Shown: one piece after another, positions 1 to 6,735 of the stretch
How the letters are laid out: every line of letters begins with the position of its first letter
Position numbering within the stretch: the first letter of the stretch is position 1
Origin: a candidate division CSSED10-310 bacterium
Lineage (GTDB): Bacteria; CSSED10-310; JAFGDC01
Assembly (NCBI GenBank): GCA_016932295.1
Contig: JAFGDC010000586.1
Location: 1-7,038 of the forward strand
Direction: 5' to 3'
DNA: 7,038 nucleotides
Program-made: the position numbers and the translations under genes
The notes under the pieces: model-generated
Told to the model about the DNA's origin: nothing
The model's database searches: none
Seen by the model: the letters and a program-made list of their open reading frames with translations, nothing else

Positions 1-694
1 TCGGCTCACCCCCGGCATGATCGAGGCCCTGGCGGCCACCGATCGGCGCACCATCACCCTGGCTCCGGAATGCGGTCTTCCCGGCGCCCGGCGGATGATC
101 GGAAAAAGCCTGGCGGACGAAACCCTCCTCGATGCGGTGGCACAGTTATGCCGGGCAGGCATTGTCACCATCAAGCTGTATTTCATGGTGGGTCTCCCGG
201 ATCTCACGCCGCGCGACGAGAGCGCAGCCATCGCCGCGCTCGCCGGCAAGGTCTCCCATGTGCTGCGAACCGAGTCTCGCACCGGTTCACCGGCGACGCG
301 TTTGGCGGTGAGTGTAGCCGGGTTCGTTCCAAAACCATGGACTCCCTATCAATGGAAATCGATGCGCAGCGAAGGGGATCTCAAGATTGCCATCAAGGAT
401 CTCGAGCGCCGGCTGAAACCCATGCGTGGCGTGACATTTCTGCATGATGTTCCGAAATGGTCGCGGATCGAGGGACTACTTGCCCGAGGTGACCGCCGCC
501 TTGCGCACCTGCTGCTTGCCGTGCATGAATGCGAAGGAAACTGGTCCCGGGCGCTGCGCAGGGTGAACCTCAATCCGGCGTTTTATGTCGACCGCCGCCG
601 CGATCATGATGAAATTCTACCCTGGGATCACCTGCAGTCCGGTGAAGACAAGGCGGCGCTGATCGCAGCGTGTGGTATGGATACACCCCGGTAA
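1..694 (+). CDS. Radical SAM protein with B12-binding-type architecture, C-terminal part (5' end outside window)
   Basis: The reading frame is open from base 2 to the TAA at 692-694, so about 230 C-terminal residues are visible and the start lies upstream. What is seen matches the C-terminal half of uncharacterised B12-binding-domain radical SAM proteins (TIGR03960-like, as I recall the family). The markers are the TLAPECG strand, the KLYFMVGLP strand of the radical SAM barrel, the FVPKPWTPYQW signature, the PKWSRIEGLLARGDRR segment, and the closing AFYVDRRR...ILPWDHLQSG block. The CxxxCxxC iron-sulfur motif and any cobalamin domain would lie upstream and cannot be checked. The family is presumed to do S-adenosylmethionine radical chemistry, but the substrate is not known to me. 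The 316 bases to the next gene argue against an operon with the pilus ATPases. The internal ATG at window position 17 is not the true start, since homology continues before it. Confidence 0.85.
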   Translation, partial: RLTPGMIEALAATDRRTITLAPECGLPGARRMIGKSLADETLLDAVAQLCRAGIVTIKLYFMVGLPDLTPRDESAAIAALAGKVSHVLRTESRTGSPATRLAVSVAGFVPKPWTPYQWKSMRSEGDLKIAIKDLERRLKPMRGVTFLHDVPKWSRIEGLLARGDRRLAHLLLAVHECEGNWSRALRRVNLNPAFYVDRRRDHDEILPWDHLQSGEDKAALIAACGMDTPR

Positions 695-1010
695 CGATTA
701 TGGAGCACCTTGTCCGGGTGGGGTGTGCTTCCAGCCTCTGATGGCCGGCCACCGGTGGTTTCGGTCGTCTTTAATCAACCCCTGTTCGGTGCATGGAAAT
801 CGATGAAAACAAATGCCAGATCCCCGGCATCGAATGAATGCTGCGAGCGTCGTGACAGTACTGTTGCACCCCGCTGTCCTCGTGAATGCCTTCCCGTGCG
901 CTGGGGCTTGCGCCGATGCGTTGAATCCGGATCGGTTGGCGAACCTTTGCATACGATTGACACCATGTGGATTGTGCACTACTCTTAGCGCGCCCAAACA
1001 AGGTATCAAG
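695..1010. other. Intergenic spacer between the radical SAM gene and the HEAT-PilT gene
   Basis: I see no convincing gene here. An open frame runs in phase with the downstream ATPase from an ATG at 813. It has no Shine-Dalgarno sequence, its translation looks random, and a good promoter lies inside it, so it is not counted as coding. The left part holds overlapping short palindromes, GGCCGGCC (743-750) and CCACCGGTGG (749-758). A few T residues follow (769-772), but I cannot draw a stem good enough to call a terminator. The right end carries the promoter listed separately and an AGG ribosome binding site at 1001-1003. Confidence 0.6.
957..985 (+). promoter_or_regulatory. Sigma70-type promoter for the HEAT-PilT/PilT operon
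   Basis: A perfect -35 hexamer TTGACA (957-962) is followed after exactly 17 bases by TACTCT (980-985). This keeps the three most important -10 positions (T, A and final T). Transcription would begin near 992, giving a leader of about 20 bases with AAGG at 1000-1003, seven bases before the ATG at 1011. The position supports 1011 as the start codon, because the longer frame beginning at 813 would be mostly upstream of the transcript. This is read by eye and not tested. Confidence 0.6.
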
Positions 1011-3776
1011 ATGAAGAATTACGTTAAAAAGATCCTGGGAAAAGACAAGGACGGTTCAACCGCTCTGCTGCAGCAGCTCGACCGAGTGCTGACGCGGGAG
1101 GAACGGGAATTTGTCGTGCGGGAATCAATCGACAATCCCCGGTTCAATTCACGTGTGGCAGTGGAAGTGATCGGCCGTCTCTACATGATCAAGAATCCGC
1201 GCATCAAGACGGACAAGCTGCGGATGATCGAGGATATCCTGAAGGCCAGGAAGGATCCGGGGACGTGCAGGGGGTTGAGCGAGAAGCTCAAGGACATCGT
1301 TGACCAGGTGACGAAACGGACGATCTACAACCTGCTTGGCGAGTTGGCCACCAATGACGACGTCCCTGCCTTGGTCTCCCTGCTGCGCCTGGAGGATTCG
1401 GAGAGCCGGCGGATTGCCTACAGCATCCTACTGGAACTGGATCATGCCGCGATCGCGACTGAATTATCCTCCGCGCTGGAACGGCCACCCTGGTCGAACA
1501 AGTCCGAGGCGTTGAATCTCCTGTTCGATACCGGTCGGATCGAGTCCATCAATATCTGCAAGAAGCTCATGGAGGAAGGGGTGGAGGGGGACCGCCGGCA
1601 CGCCATCGGCATCCTTCAGCGCCTGGACAGCGACGAGGCGATCAATGTGATCGATCACGCGCTCGAGAACGAAAAATCACCCCGGCTCCGACTTCAGATC
1701 GCCCTTTCTTTGCAGCTTATGGAAAACCCCAACAAGCTGCGGCCGCTGATCAAGCTTCTGTCTGACAAGCGCCCGGATATCGTGCTCGCCGCCCTTGACG
1801 GTATCGACCAGTTGGGAGATGTGAGAGCACTCAAGGTAATCAGGGCCATGGTGGAGCATTTCGACCTGGCGGTGCAGATCAGGTGCATCGAGGTCCTTGG
1901 TAAGATGGGTCGTGAGGAGGATGTGGACATCCTGATTCCCATCTTGAAGCATGAAAACATCAGGGTACGCCAGACCGGCATGGACGCTTTGTATCGTATC
2001 GCCTTTGCCGCCGAATCCAACATCTCACGGATTTTGCTGAATCTCATGTCCGATAGGGATGTGAATGTCCGCAGATGCGTCGCCGACATCCTGAACAGGA
2101 TCAAAGACGAGGCGTTGTTCGATACCATGTTCAGTTTCCTGCAGGACGAGGATTGGTGGGTGCGTGAGGCGATCGCGGAGACTCTTATCAGCATCAAGGA
2201 TGCACGGGTGGTGCCCGCCGCCATCAAGCTGCTGGGGAACGCGGATGAGGGACTGCGACGCTATGGCGTGGAGATCCTCATGGGGGTTCGCGACAGTCGT
2301 GCGGTTCAGCCCATCATCAACCTTTTGAACGATCCTGACTGGTGGGTGCGGGAACGGGCCGTGGAAGCGCTCGGTTACCTGGGTGATACCAAGGTGGTGC
2401 CCCTGCTGGTCAACATGCTCAATGTCAAGGAGCTGGTGTACGTGGCGGCGCAGGCCCTGGGTGAATTGGGTGATTCGCGGGTCGTGCCCTACCTCGTCAA
2501 GCGGCTGAAAGACAGCCGTCCCGATGTGCGAATCAAGATATTGGAATCTCTGGCGAAACTCGATGCAGGCGCATGTGTGGGTGAAATCAAGCCCATGCTG
2601 ACCGACTCCGACAAGGATGTCCGCAACAAGGCTCGGGAAGTGCTGCGTTCCATGGAAGCCGAACTGGGAGAGAGTATCGAGGAATCCGACCGTTGGTGGA
2701 AGCATCAGAATCTCGGACAGCTCGATGCAATGCTGCTGGAGGTGAGGGTTCAGGGTGGCACCGATATGTTGCTGGTCACCGGCTCACCTCCCCTGATGCG
2801 GGTGGAGGGCATGCTGCAACCGTTGCATTCCGATTCCCTGAAGCAGGAAGCCATCTGGCAGATGGTGCAACCCATCCTTTCGAAGGAACAGGAGGATACC
2901 TTTATCGCCGAAAATGATCTCGATTTTTCTTACGAGATTCCGGGGGAAGGCCGATTCCGCGGCAACTGCTTCGTGCAGAACTACGGCATGAACGCGGTGT
3001 TTCGATTGATTCCTGACAAGTTACCGTCGATGGATCAGCTTCGGCTTCCCAGGGTGATCAAGAACCTGTCGAAATTGTCTCAGGGGCTGATCCTGTTCGC
3101 GGGCCCCGCATCCTGCGGCAAGACGACCACCATGGCCTGCCTGGTGGACATGATCACCAGGTCACGTTACGAACATATCATTACCATCGAGGATCCTATC
3201 GAGTATCTGTATGATACCACCCAGATGTCGGTGGTGACGCAGCGGGAAGTGGGTCGGCACAGCAAGTCCTTCCCGACGGCGTTACGGGCGGCGCTGCGAG
3301 AAGATCCGGATGTGATCGTGGTGGGTGAGATGCGTGATTTCGAGACCATATCCATCGCCATCAGCGCCGCTGAAACCGGGCACCTGGTGCTGGCCACCGT
3401 GCATTCCATCAGTGCTCCCAAGACCATCGACCGAATGATCGATGTGTTTCCCACCAGCCAGCAGGACCAGATCAGATTGATGCTTGGTGATTCGCTGCGC
3501 GCGGTGATTTCCCAGCAACTGTTGACACGGCGGGACGGCCGCGGTCGCGTCGCGGCGTTCGAAGTGCTCATGATCACTCCCGCGATCAGCAATTTGATCA
3601 GGGAGGGCAAAGTCTTCCAGATAGCCGGTAATATGACCACCGGTCGGCAGCACGGCATGCAGACAATGGAACGGGCGTTGGCGGAGCTTGTCCAGGATGG
3701 TTACATCTCTTCTGAAGAAGCCCTTGCTAAAGCCTATAACCAGGAAGATTTCGTCGACAATGTGGATCTGGCATAA
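1011..3776 (+). CDS. HEAT-repeat protein fused to a PilT-family type IV pilus ATPase
   Basis: This 921-residue protein is more than twice the usual PilT length of about 345-370 residues. Residues 1 to about 100 are a helical lead-in. Residues about 100-550 are a HEAT-type solenoid of roughly a dozen or more 31-residue units (pattern VRxxAxxxLGxLxDxxVVPxLxxLL). Residues about 565-915 are a complete PilT-like hexameric motor domain. Its motifs are Walker A GPASCGKTT (698-706, Lys704), Asp box TIEDPIE (725-731), LREDPD followed by Walker B glutamate Glu773, His box ATVHS (His798), and AISNLIRE (858-865), which corresponds to the AIRNLIRE element needed for retraction in PilT. The nucleotide machinery looks active. 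Near the domain start, the usual SDLH is replaced by TDML (584-587), and the P-loop is ASC instead of the common TGS. The likely role is a cytoplasmic ATPase at the base of a type IV pilus, powering or modulating retraction, with HEAT repeats as a protein-docking arm. That role is inferred. The start at 1011 is chosen for its ribosome binding site and promoter. Confidence 0.9.
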   Translation: MKNYVKKILGKDKDGSTALLQQLDRVLTREEREFVVRESIDNPRFNSRVAVEVIGRLYMIKNPRIKTDKLRMIEDILKARKDPGTCRGLSEKLKDIVDQVTKRTIYNLLGELATNDDVPALVSLLRLEDSESRRIAYSILLELDHAAIATELSSALERPPWSNKSEALNLLFDTGRIESINICKKLMEEGVEGDRRHAIGILQRLDSDEAINVIDHALENEKSPRLRLQIALSLQLMENPNKLRPLIKLLSDKRPDIVLAALDGIDQLGDVRALKVIRAMVEHFDLAVQIRCIEVLGKMGREEDVDILIPILKHENIRVRQTGMDALYRIAFAAESNISRILLNLMSDRDVNVRRCVADILNRIKDEALFDTMFSFLQDEDWWVREAIAETLISIKDARVVPAAIKLLGNADEGLRRYGVEILMGVRDSRAVQPIINLLNDPDWWVRERAVEALGYLGDTKVVPLLVNMLNVKELVYVAAQALGELGDSRVVPYLVKRLKDSRPDVRIKILESLAKLDAGACVGEIKPMLTDSDKDVRNKAREVLRSMEAELGESIEESDRWWKHQNLGQLDAMLLEVRVQGGTDMLLVTGSPPLMRVEGMLQPLHSDSLKQEAIWQMVQPILSKEQEDTFIAENDLDFSYEIPGEGRFRGNCFVQNYGMNAVFRLIPDKLPSMDQLRLPRVIKNLSKLSQGLILFAGPASCGKTTTMACLVDMITRSRYEHIITIEDPIEYLYDTTQMSVVTQREVGRHSKSFPTALRAALREDPDVIVVGEMRDFETISIAISAAETGHLVLATVHSISAPKTIDRMIDVFPTSQQDQIRLMLGDSLRAVISQQLLTRRDGRGRVAAFEVLMITPAISNLIREGKVFQIAGNMTTGRQHGMQTMERALAELVQDGYISSEEALAKAYNQEDFVDNVDLA
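2151..2522 (+). repeat. Two-unit internal HEAT duplication, about 186-bp period
   Basis: Within the HEAT region, the segment beginning DWWVRE (residue 381, base 2151) recurs 62 residues later (residue 443, base 2337). Each copy spans two HEAT units and continues with a KDARVVP/GDTKVVP type loop. The DNA is also similar, as in gattggtgggtgcg against gactggtgggtgcg. This suggests duplication of a two-repeat block, diverged along the rest of its length. It is a coding repeat and not a mobile element. Confidence 0.55.
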
Positions 3777-3778
3777 CC

Positions 3779-4888
3779 ATGGCGCGAATTGATACGTTTT
3801 TGAAGCTTGTGGTGGAGCAGCGGGCATCCGATCTACATATCATGGCGGGCAGTCCTCCTATTATCAGGGTGAACGGAGATCTGTTCCGTATCAAGTTCAG
3901 GTCAATCTCGACGCTGGATTGCGAGATGCTGCTGGACGAACTCGTTCCGCGCGACATGAAAAAAGCCTATACCCACGATAACAGGGAACTTGACTTTGCC
4001 TATGATTTGCAAGGACTCGGCCGCTTCCGCGTGAATATATACCAGCACAAGGATGGGTTGGCGGCGGCCTTCAGGCTGATCCCCAAGGAAATCAAGACGC
4101 TGGAGGAACTCAACCTGCCCGATTCGATCCGCCGTTTCGCTTTCTTCGAAAAAGGCCTGATCCTGGTCACCGGGCCGACCGGCAGTGGCAAATCTACCAC
4201 GCTTGCCGCCATCATCGACATCATCAACCGGGAACGTTCCATGCATATCCTCACCATCGAGGATCCCATCGAATTCGTTCATGAACGCAAGCGGGCACTG
4301 ATTTCGCAGCGCCAGATAGGTCGTCACACCAAGGATTACGCCAGTGCCATGCGCGCCGCGGGACGCAGTTCCGCCGATGTCATTCTGATTGGTGAGATGA
4401 GGGACCAGGAAACTATCTCCATGGCGCTTACCTGTTCGGAAACCGGCTCCCTGGTGTTCGGCACGCTGCACACCACCAGCGCCGCCAAGGCTGTCACCCG
4501 GATCGTCGACAGCTTTCCAGCGGATCGTCAATCCCAGGTCCGCGGCATGCTCTCAATGTCCCTCCGCGGCGTCATTTCCCAGCAACTCATCAAGACCATC
4601 GGCGGCCGCGGCAGAACTCCGGTGGTGGAAATCCTGATCGGCACCCCGGCTCTCTCCAACATCATCCGCGAGGGGAAGATCCACATGGTCACTTCGTACA
4701 TAGAGACCTCAGATCCCAAGCGCACCGGAATGCAGTCGATCGACTATTCCCTGATGAACCTGTTGGAGCAGAACAGGATCACCTCGCAGACGGCCATCGC
4801 CATGGCCCGTGACAGGACCCGGTTCGAACAGTACGAGGAAAGAATGCTGCTCAAGACCCTTGAAGAGGAAAAGCCCAGGCTGGATTGA
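3779..4888 (+). CDS. PilT/PilU-family type IV pilus ATPase, stand-alone
   Basis: This is a 369-residue protein of normal PilT/PilU length. The N-terminal domain shows the standard ASDLHIMAGSPP element (residues 17-28) and GRFRVNIYQ. The motor domain carries Walker A GPTGSGKST (132-140, Lys138), Asp box TIEDPIE (159-165), Walker B glutamate Glu206 in VILIGEMRD, His box GTLHTT (His231), and ALSNIIRE (291-298), equivalent to the PilT AIRNLIRE retraction element. The family forms cytoplasmic hexamers that disassemble pilin fibres. PilU works with PilT as an accessory motor. Two oddities appear. The conserved LREDPD stretch before Walker B reads GRSSAD (195-200), and a charged tail (about 345-369) extends past the usual end. 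The start codon lies 2 bases after the stop of the HEAT-PilT gene, with no clear Shine-Dalgarno of its own, so translation is probably coupled. Whether it is functionally PilT or PilU cannot be decided here, so no symbol is given. Confidence 0.93.
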   Translation: MARIDTFLKLVVEQRASDLHIMAGSPPIIRVNGDLFRIKFRSISTLDCEMLLDELVPRDMKKAYTHDNRELDFAYDLQGLGRFRVNIYQHKDGLAAAFRLIPKEIKTLEELNLPDSIRRFAFFEKGLILVTGPTGSGKSTTLAAIIDIINRERSMHILTIEDPIEFVHERKRALISQRQIGRHTKDYASAMRAAGRSSADVILIGEMRDQETISMALTCSETGSLVFGTLHTTSAAKAVTRIVDSFPADRQSQVRGMLSMSLRGVISQQLIKTIGGRGRTPVVEILIGTPALSNIIREGKIHMVTSYIETSDPKRTGMQSIDYSLMNLLEQNRITSQTAIAMARDRTRFEQYEERMLLKTLEEEKPRLD

Positions 4889-4904
4889 ACCTCACCTTCG
4901 TCCG

Positions 4905-5183
4905 TCAGCGCTTTTTGAACACAATCTTGGTGCCGCCGCCGAAGACGCCGGCGATCCCGATGTAGTAACCGAGATTGTACAAGAAACCGGTGTTATTGCA
5001 TTCATACATGGTGACGCGGGTGAAGAGGCTGAGAATAAGGCTGAAGAACGAGATGATGCCATGCCACAGCCCGGCGAAAAAACCAGCCGGTTTCGCTTCG
5101 TTCCAGCGGCTGCGGGGACCGGGCATGCAGGATGCGCAGGTCAGCAGCGTGATGATGAGTGCGACCACTAAAAGGATTCGCAT
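4905..5183 (-). CDS. Small predicted lipoprotein or inner-membrane protein
   Basis: This 92-residue product starts at the ATG complementary to 5181-5183. It is preceded on the minus strand by AAGGGGG (5198-5192) at 8 bases, a strong ribosome binding site. An upstream in-frame extension to 5402 looks random and is rejected. Residues 1-15 form a positively charged, hydrophobic signal sequence ending in LLTCASC. Cys16 or Cys19 could be lipidated, but neither gives a textbook lipobox. Then come a polar stretch, a first hydrophobic segment AGFFAGLWHGIISFFSLILS (33-52), a YECNNTGFLYNLGYYIGI segment (60-77), and a glycine-rich FGGG near a basic end. The pattern AGF..GLWHGII...SLF...Y...NN...YN.G...G resembles a widespread family of short hypothetical proteins. 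I know no function for it. It is convergent with the pilus ATPase operon, with 16 bases between stops, so any functional link is unproven. Confidence 0.8.
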   Translation of the reverse strand: MRILLVVALIITLLTCASCMPGPRSRWNEAKPAGFFAGLWHGIISFFSLILSLFTRVTMYECNNTGFLYNLGYYIGIAGVFGGGTKIVFKKR

Positions 5184-5523
5184 TTTCTTGACCCCCTTCC
5201 TTAGATTGTTCAGTACCACGTGGTTTCCTAGCCAACTCTTATCCGATGGTAACAGAATTCTTTCCATGTCCGCCATGGCGAGATGGAAAGCGCACAGCTT
5301 TAGGGAAACGTCGGTTCCAGGCCGATAGTGACCATTCCCGATGCCCGCCGAATGGAGTTTCTGATTACCTACGTGGAACATCCCCGCCGTTCCTCTCACC
5401 ATGATGGTGGAAGAAGCTGCCGCCAGGTGCCGGATGTCAGGTCGTGCTGATCGAACGAATCAGAAGCGGCTGTTTCACCACCCCGGGGAATGCAGGCGGG
5501 AGATTTACTGCTGCCGCCGCACC
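5184..5523. other. Gene-free spacer between the small lipoprotein gene and the ychF promoter
   Basis: About 340 bases divide two divergently transcribed genes. Frames crossing it in either direction lack ribosome binding sites and recognisable protein sequence. Small symmetrical elements are present: ACCACGTGGT (5215-5224, perfect 10-base palindrome, 32 bases upstream of the lipoprotein start), CACCATGATGGTG (5397-5409) and CCCCGGGG near 5482. Each is short enough to occur by chance. I could not find a convincing promoter for the minus-strand gene, nor an RNA gene. Confidence 0.5.
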
Positions 5524-5552
5524 TTGTCCCGGTGGTACCGGCGCACTATACT
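5524..5552 (+). promoter_or_regulatory. Sigma70-type promoter for ychF
   Basis: TTGTCC (5524-5529) and TATACT (5547-5552, five of six consensus bases) are separated by 17 bases. Transcription should start near 5559, giving a leader of roughly 80 bases. Most of the tandem repeat array at 5549-5614 would lie in that leader, and its first unit overlaps the -10 box. The promoter is predicted by eye. Confidence 0.6.
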
Positions 5553-5614
5553 CTCGGTGCGACTCTCAGTGCCACTCTCTCAGTGCCACTCTCTCAGTGC
5601 CACTCTCTCAGTGC
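5549..5614 (+). repeat. Tandem repeat array of 12- and 14-nt units in the ychF leader
   Basis: There are three identical 14-base copies of CACTCTCTCAGTGC (5573-5586, 5587-5600, 5601-5614). Two related 12-base copies precede them: TACTCTCGGTGC (5549-5560) and GACTCTCAGTGC (5561-5572), which lack one CT. The array is head to tail with no spacer. Each long unit has a small dyad, CACT...AGTG, and so does each junction (AGTG-C-CACT), so alternative short hairpins are possible in the RNA. The array sits between the predicted transcription start and the ribosome binding site. Identity of the last three copies points to recent expansion by slippage. Confidence 0.9.
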
Positions 5615-5628
5615 CGGGTGCGTCGGCG

Positions 5629-5635
5629 AGGAGGT
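5629..5635 (+). promoter_or_regulatory. Strong ribosome binding site deciding the ychF start
   Basis: AGGAGGT is a near-perfect anti-16S match and ends five bases before the ATG at 5641. It fixes the YchF start. The open frame continues 80 codons further upstream to 5401, through the promoter and repeat array, and that extension is not protein-like. Confidence 0.85.
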
Positions 5636-5640
5636 GCGGA

Positions 5641-6735
5641 ATGGGTTTCAGTTGCGGCATAGTAGGCCTGCCCAACGTTGGTAAATCAACGATTTTCAAT
5701 GCCTTGACAGCAATGGGTGTGGCGGCTGAGGCGTTCCCGTTCTGTACCATCGAACCCAATGTGGGCAAAGTGGTCGTTCCTGATGAGAGATTGCAGGGAT
5801 TGGCGGAGTTGCTGCGGCCTGAGAAGGTGACCCCAACCACCCTGGAGTTCGTGGATATCGCGGGCCTGGTGAAAGGCGCCAGCAAGGGTGAGGGACTGGG
5901 CAACCAGTTCCTCGGTCATATCAGGAATCTCGATGCGGTGGCGCACATCGTCCGCTGCTTCCTCGACGAGAACGTGGCTCATGTGGCTGCCCGGGTGAAT
6001 CCGAAAGATGACATGACGGTGGTCAACCTGGAGCTTGTCCTGGCTGACCTTGACAGCGTTCGCCGCAGGCTGGAGAAGAGCGCCAGGCTGGCCAAGGTGG
6101 GTGACAAGAAAGCCCGGTCCGAGATGGAACTGCTGGAGCAGCTTCAGGATGGGTTGGAGCAGGGCCGCCCAGTGCGATCCCAACCGGAATCGATACGTTC
6201 CCATCCGGTTCTCGGAGAGTTGTCCTTATTAACCGGCAAGCCCATGTTGTACGTGCTCAATGTCGGAGAGGATGACCTGGGGGGGGCTTCGCCGATTACT
6301 CGTGAGGCATTGTCACAAGCTGCCGCCGATGGATTGGAGACAGTGATTCTGAGTGGGCGGATCGAGGCTGAGATCATGGCCTTGGATCGCGAGGACCAGG
6401 ATGAATACCGGGTTGCCATGGGTCTCCAGCAGCGCGGTCTGGACCGGCTCATCAGTGCCGGTTATGGATTGTTGGGGTTGATCACCTTCTACACGACCGT
6501 CGGCACCGAACTGCGGGCCTGGACCATTCCTCGCGGCACGACGGCACTGAAGGCGGCGGGTCGTATCCATACTGACATGGAGCGCGGCTTCATCCGCGCG
6601 GAAGTCGTCGGTTGCGCGGATTACCTTGCCGCCGGCTCCGATGCCGCCGTACGCGAGCGGGGATTGCTGCGAATCGAGGGGCGTGACTATGTGGTGCGGG
6701 ACGGAGATGTGCTGCGGTTCCGTTTCAACGTTTGA
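5641..6735 (+). CDS. ychF: YchF, Obg-related redox-regulated ATPase (OLA1 family)
   Basis: The 364-residue product agrees with the usual YchF length of about 363. YchF is a cytosolic, ribosome-associated TRAFAC P-loop protein that hydrolyses ATP rather than GTP and affects translation and oxidative-stress responses. Visible motifs are G1 GLPNVGKST (9-17), the FPFCTIEPN block (32-40), G3 DIAGLVKGASKGEGLGNQF (72-90), a coiled-coil helical arm (about 130-200), and the G4 replacement NVGE (207-210). The acidic residue of NxxE in place of NKxD is the basis of ATP preference. The C-terminal TGS domain (about 280-363) includes RAWTIPRGT, GRIHTDMERGFIRAEV and the ending DGDVLRFRFNV. Cys35 aligns with the redox-sensitive cysteine reported for the E. 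coli protein. The gene has its own promoter and a repeat-bearing leader. The peptidyl-tRNA hydrolase gene that commonly precedes ychF in Gammaproteobacteria is absent from the preceding 5.6 kb. Confidence 0.97.
   Translation: MGFSCGIVGLPNVGKSTIFNALTAMGVAAEAFPFCTIEPNVGKVVVPDERLQGLAELLRPEKVTPTTLEFVDIAGLVKGASKGEGLGNQFLGHIRNLDAVAHIVRCFLDENVAHVAARVNPKDDMTVVNLELVLADLDSVRRRLEKSARLAKVGDKKARSEMELLEQLQDGLEQGRPVRSQPESIRSHPVLGELSLLTGKPMLYVLNVGEDDLGGASPITREALSQAAADGLETVILSGRIEAEIMALDREDQDEYRVAMGLQQRGLDRLISAGYGLLGLITFYTTVGTELRAWTIPRGTTALKAAGRIHTDMERGFIRAEVVGCADYLAAGSDAAVRERGLLRIEGRDYVVRDGDVLRFRFNV

Noticed and set aside
743..772. Possible intrinsic terminator after the radical SAM gene
   Set aside because: The overlapping palindromes do not form one stable stem with a proper loop, and the trailing T-run is short and displaced.
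813..1010. 66-codon N-terminal extension of the HEAT-PilT gene beginning at an ATG at 813
   Set aside because: It has no ribosome binding site, random-looking translation, and a TTGACA-N17-TACTCT promoter lying within it. The ATG at 1011 has a ribosome binding site and begins a sensible helical protein.
4861..4904. Terminator between the convergent second ATPase gene and the small lipoprotein gene
   Set aside because: On the minus strand AGCC..GGCTTTT near 4870-4885 would need a two-base loop, and no other stem with a U-run was found.
5215..5224. ACCACGTGGT palindrome as an operator
   Set aside because: A perfect 10-base palindrome is expected several times by chance in 7 kb, and no second copy or known regulator supports it.
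5184..5402. N-terminal extension of the minus-strand small lipoprotein
   Set aside because: The added 73 residues are not protein-like and would bury the signal sequence. The ATG at 5183 has a strong Shine-Dalgarno.
5549..5614. CRISPR-like array
   Set aside because: Units are only 12-14 bases and directly adjacent, with no unique spacers and no cas genes.
5401..5640. 80-codon upstream extension of ychF
   Set aside because: It would translate the promoter and the tandem repeats. YchF homology begins exactly at 5641, behind AGGAGGT.
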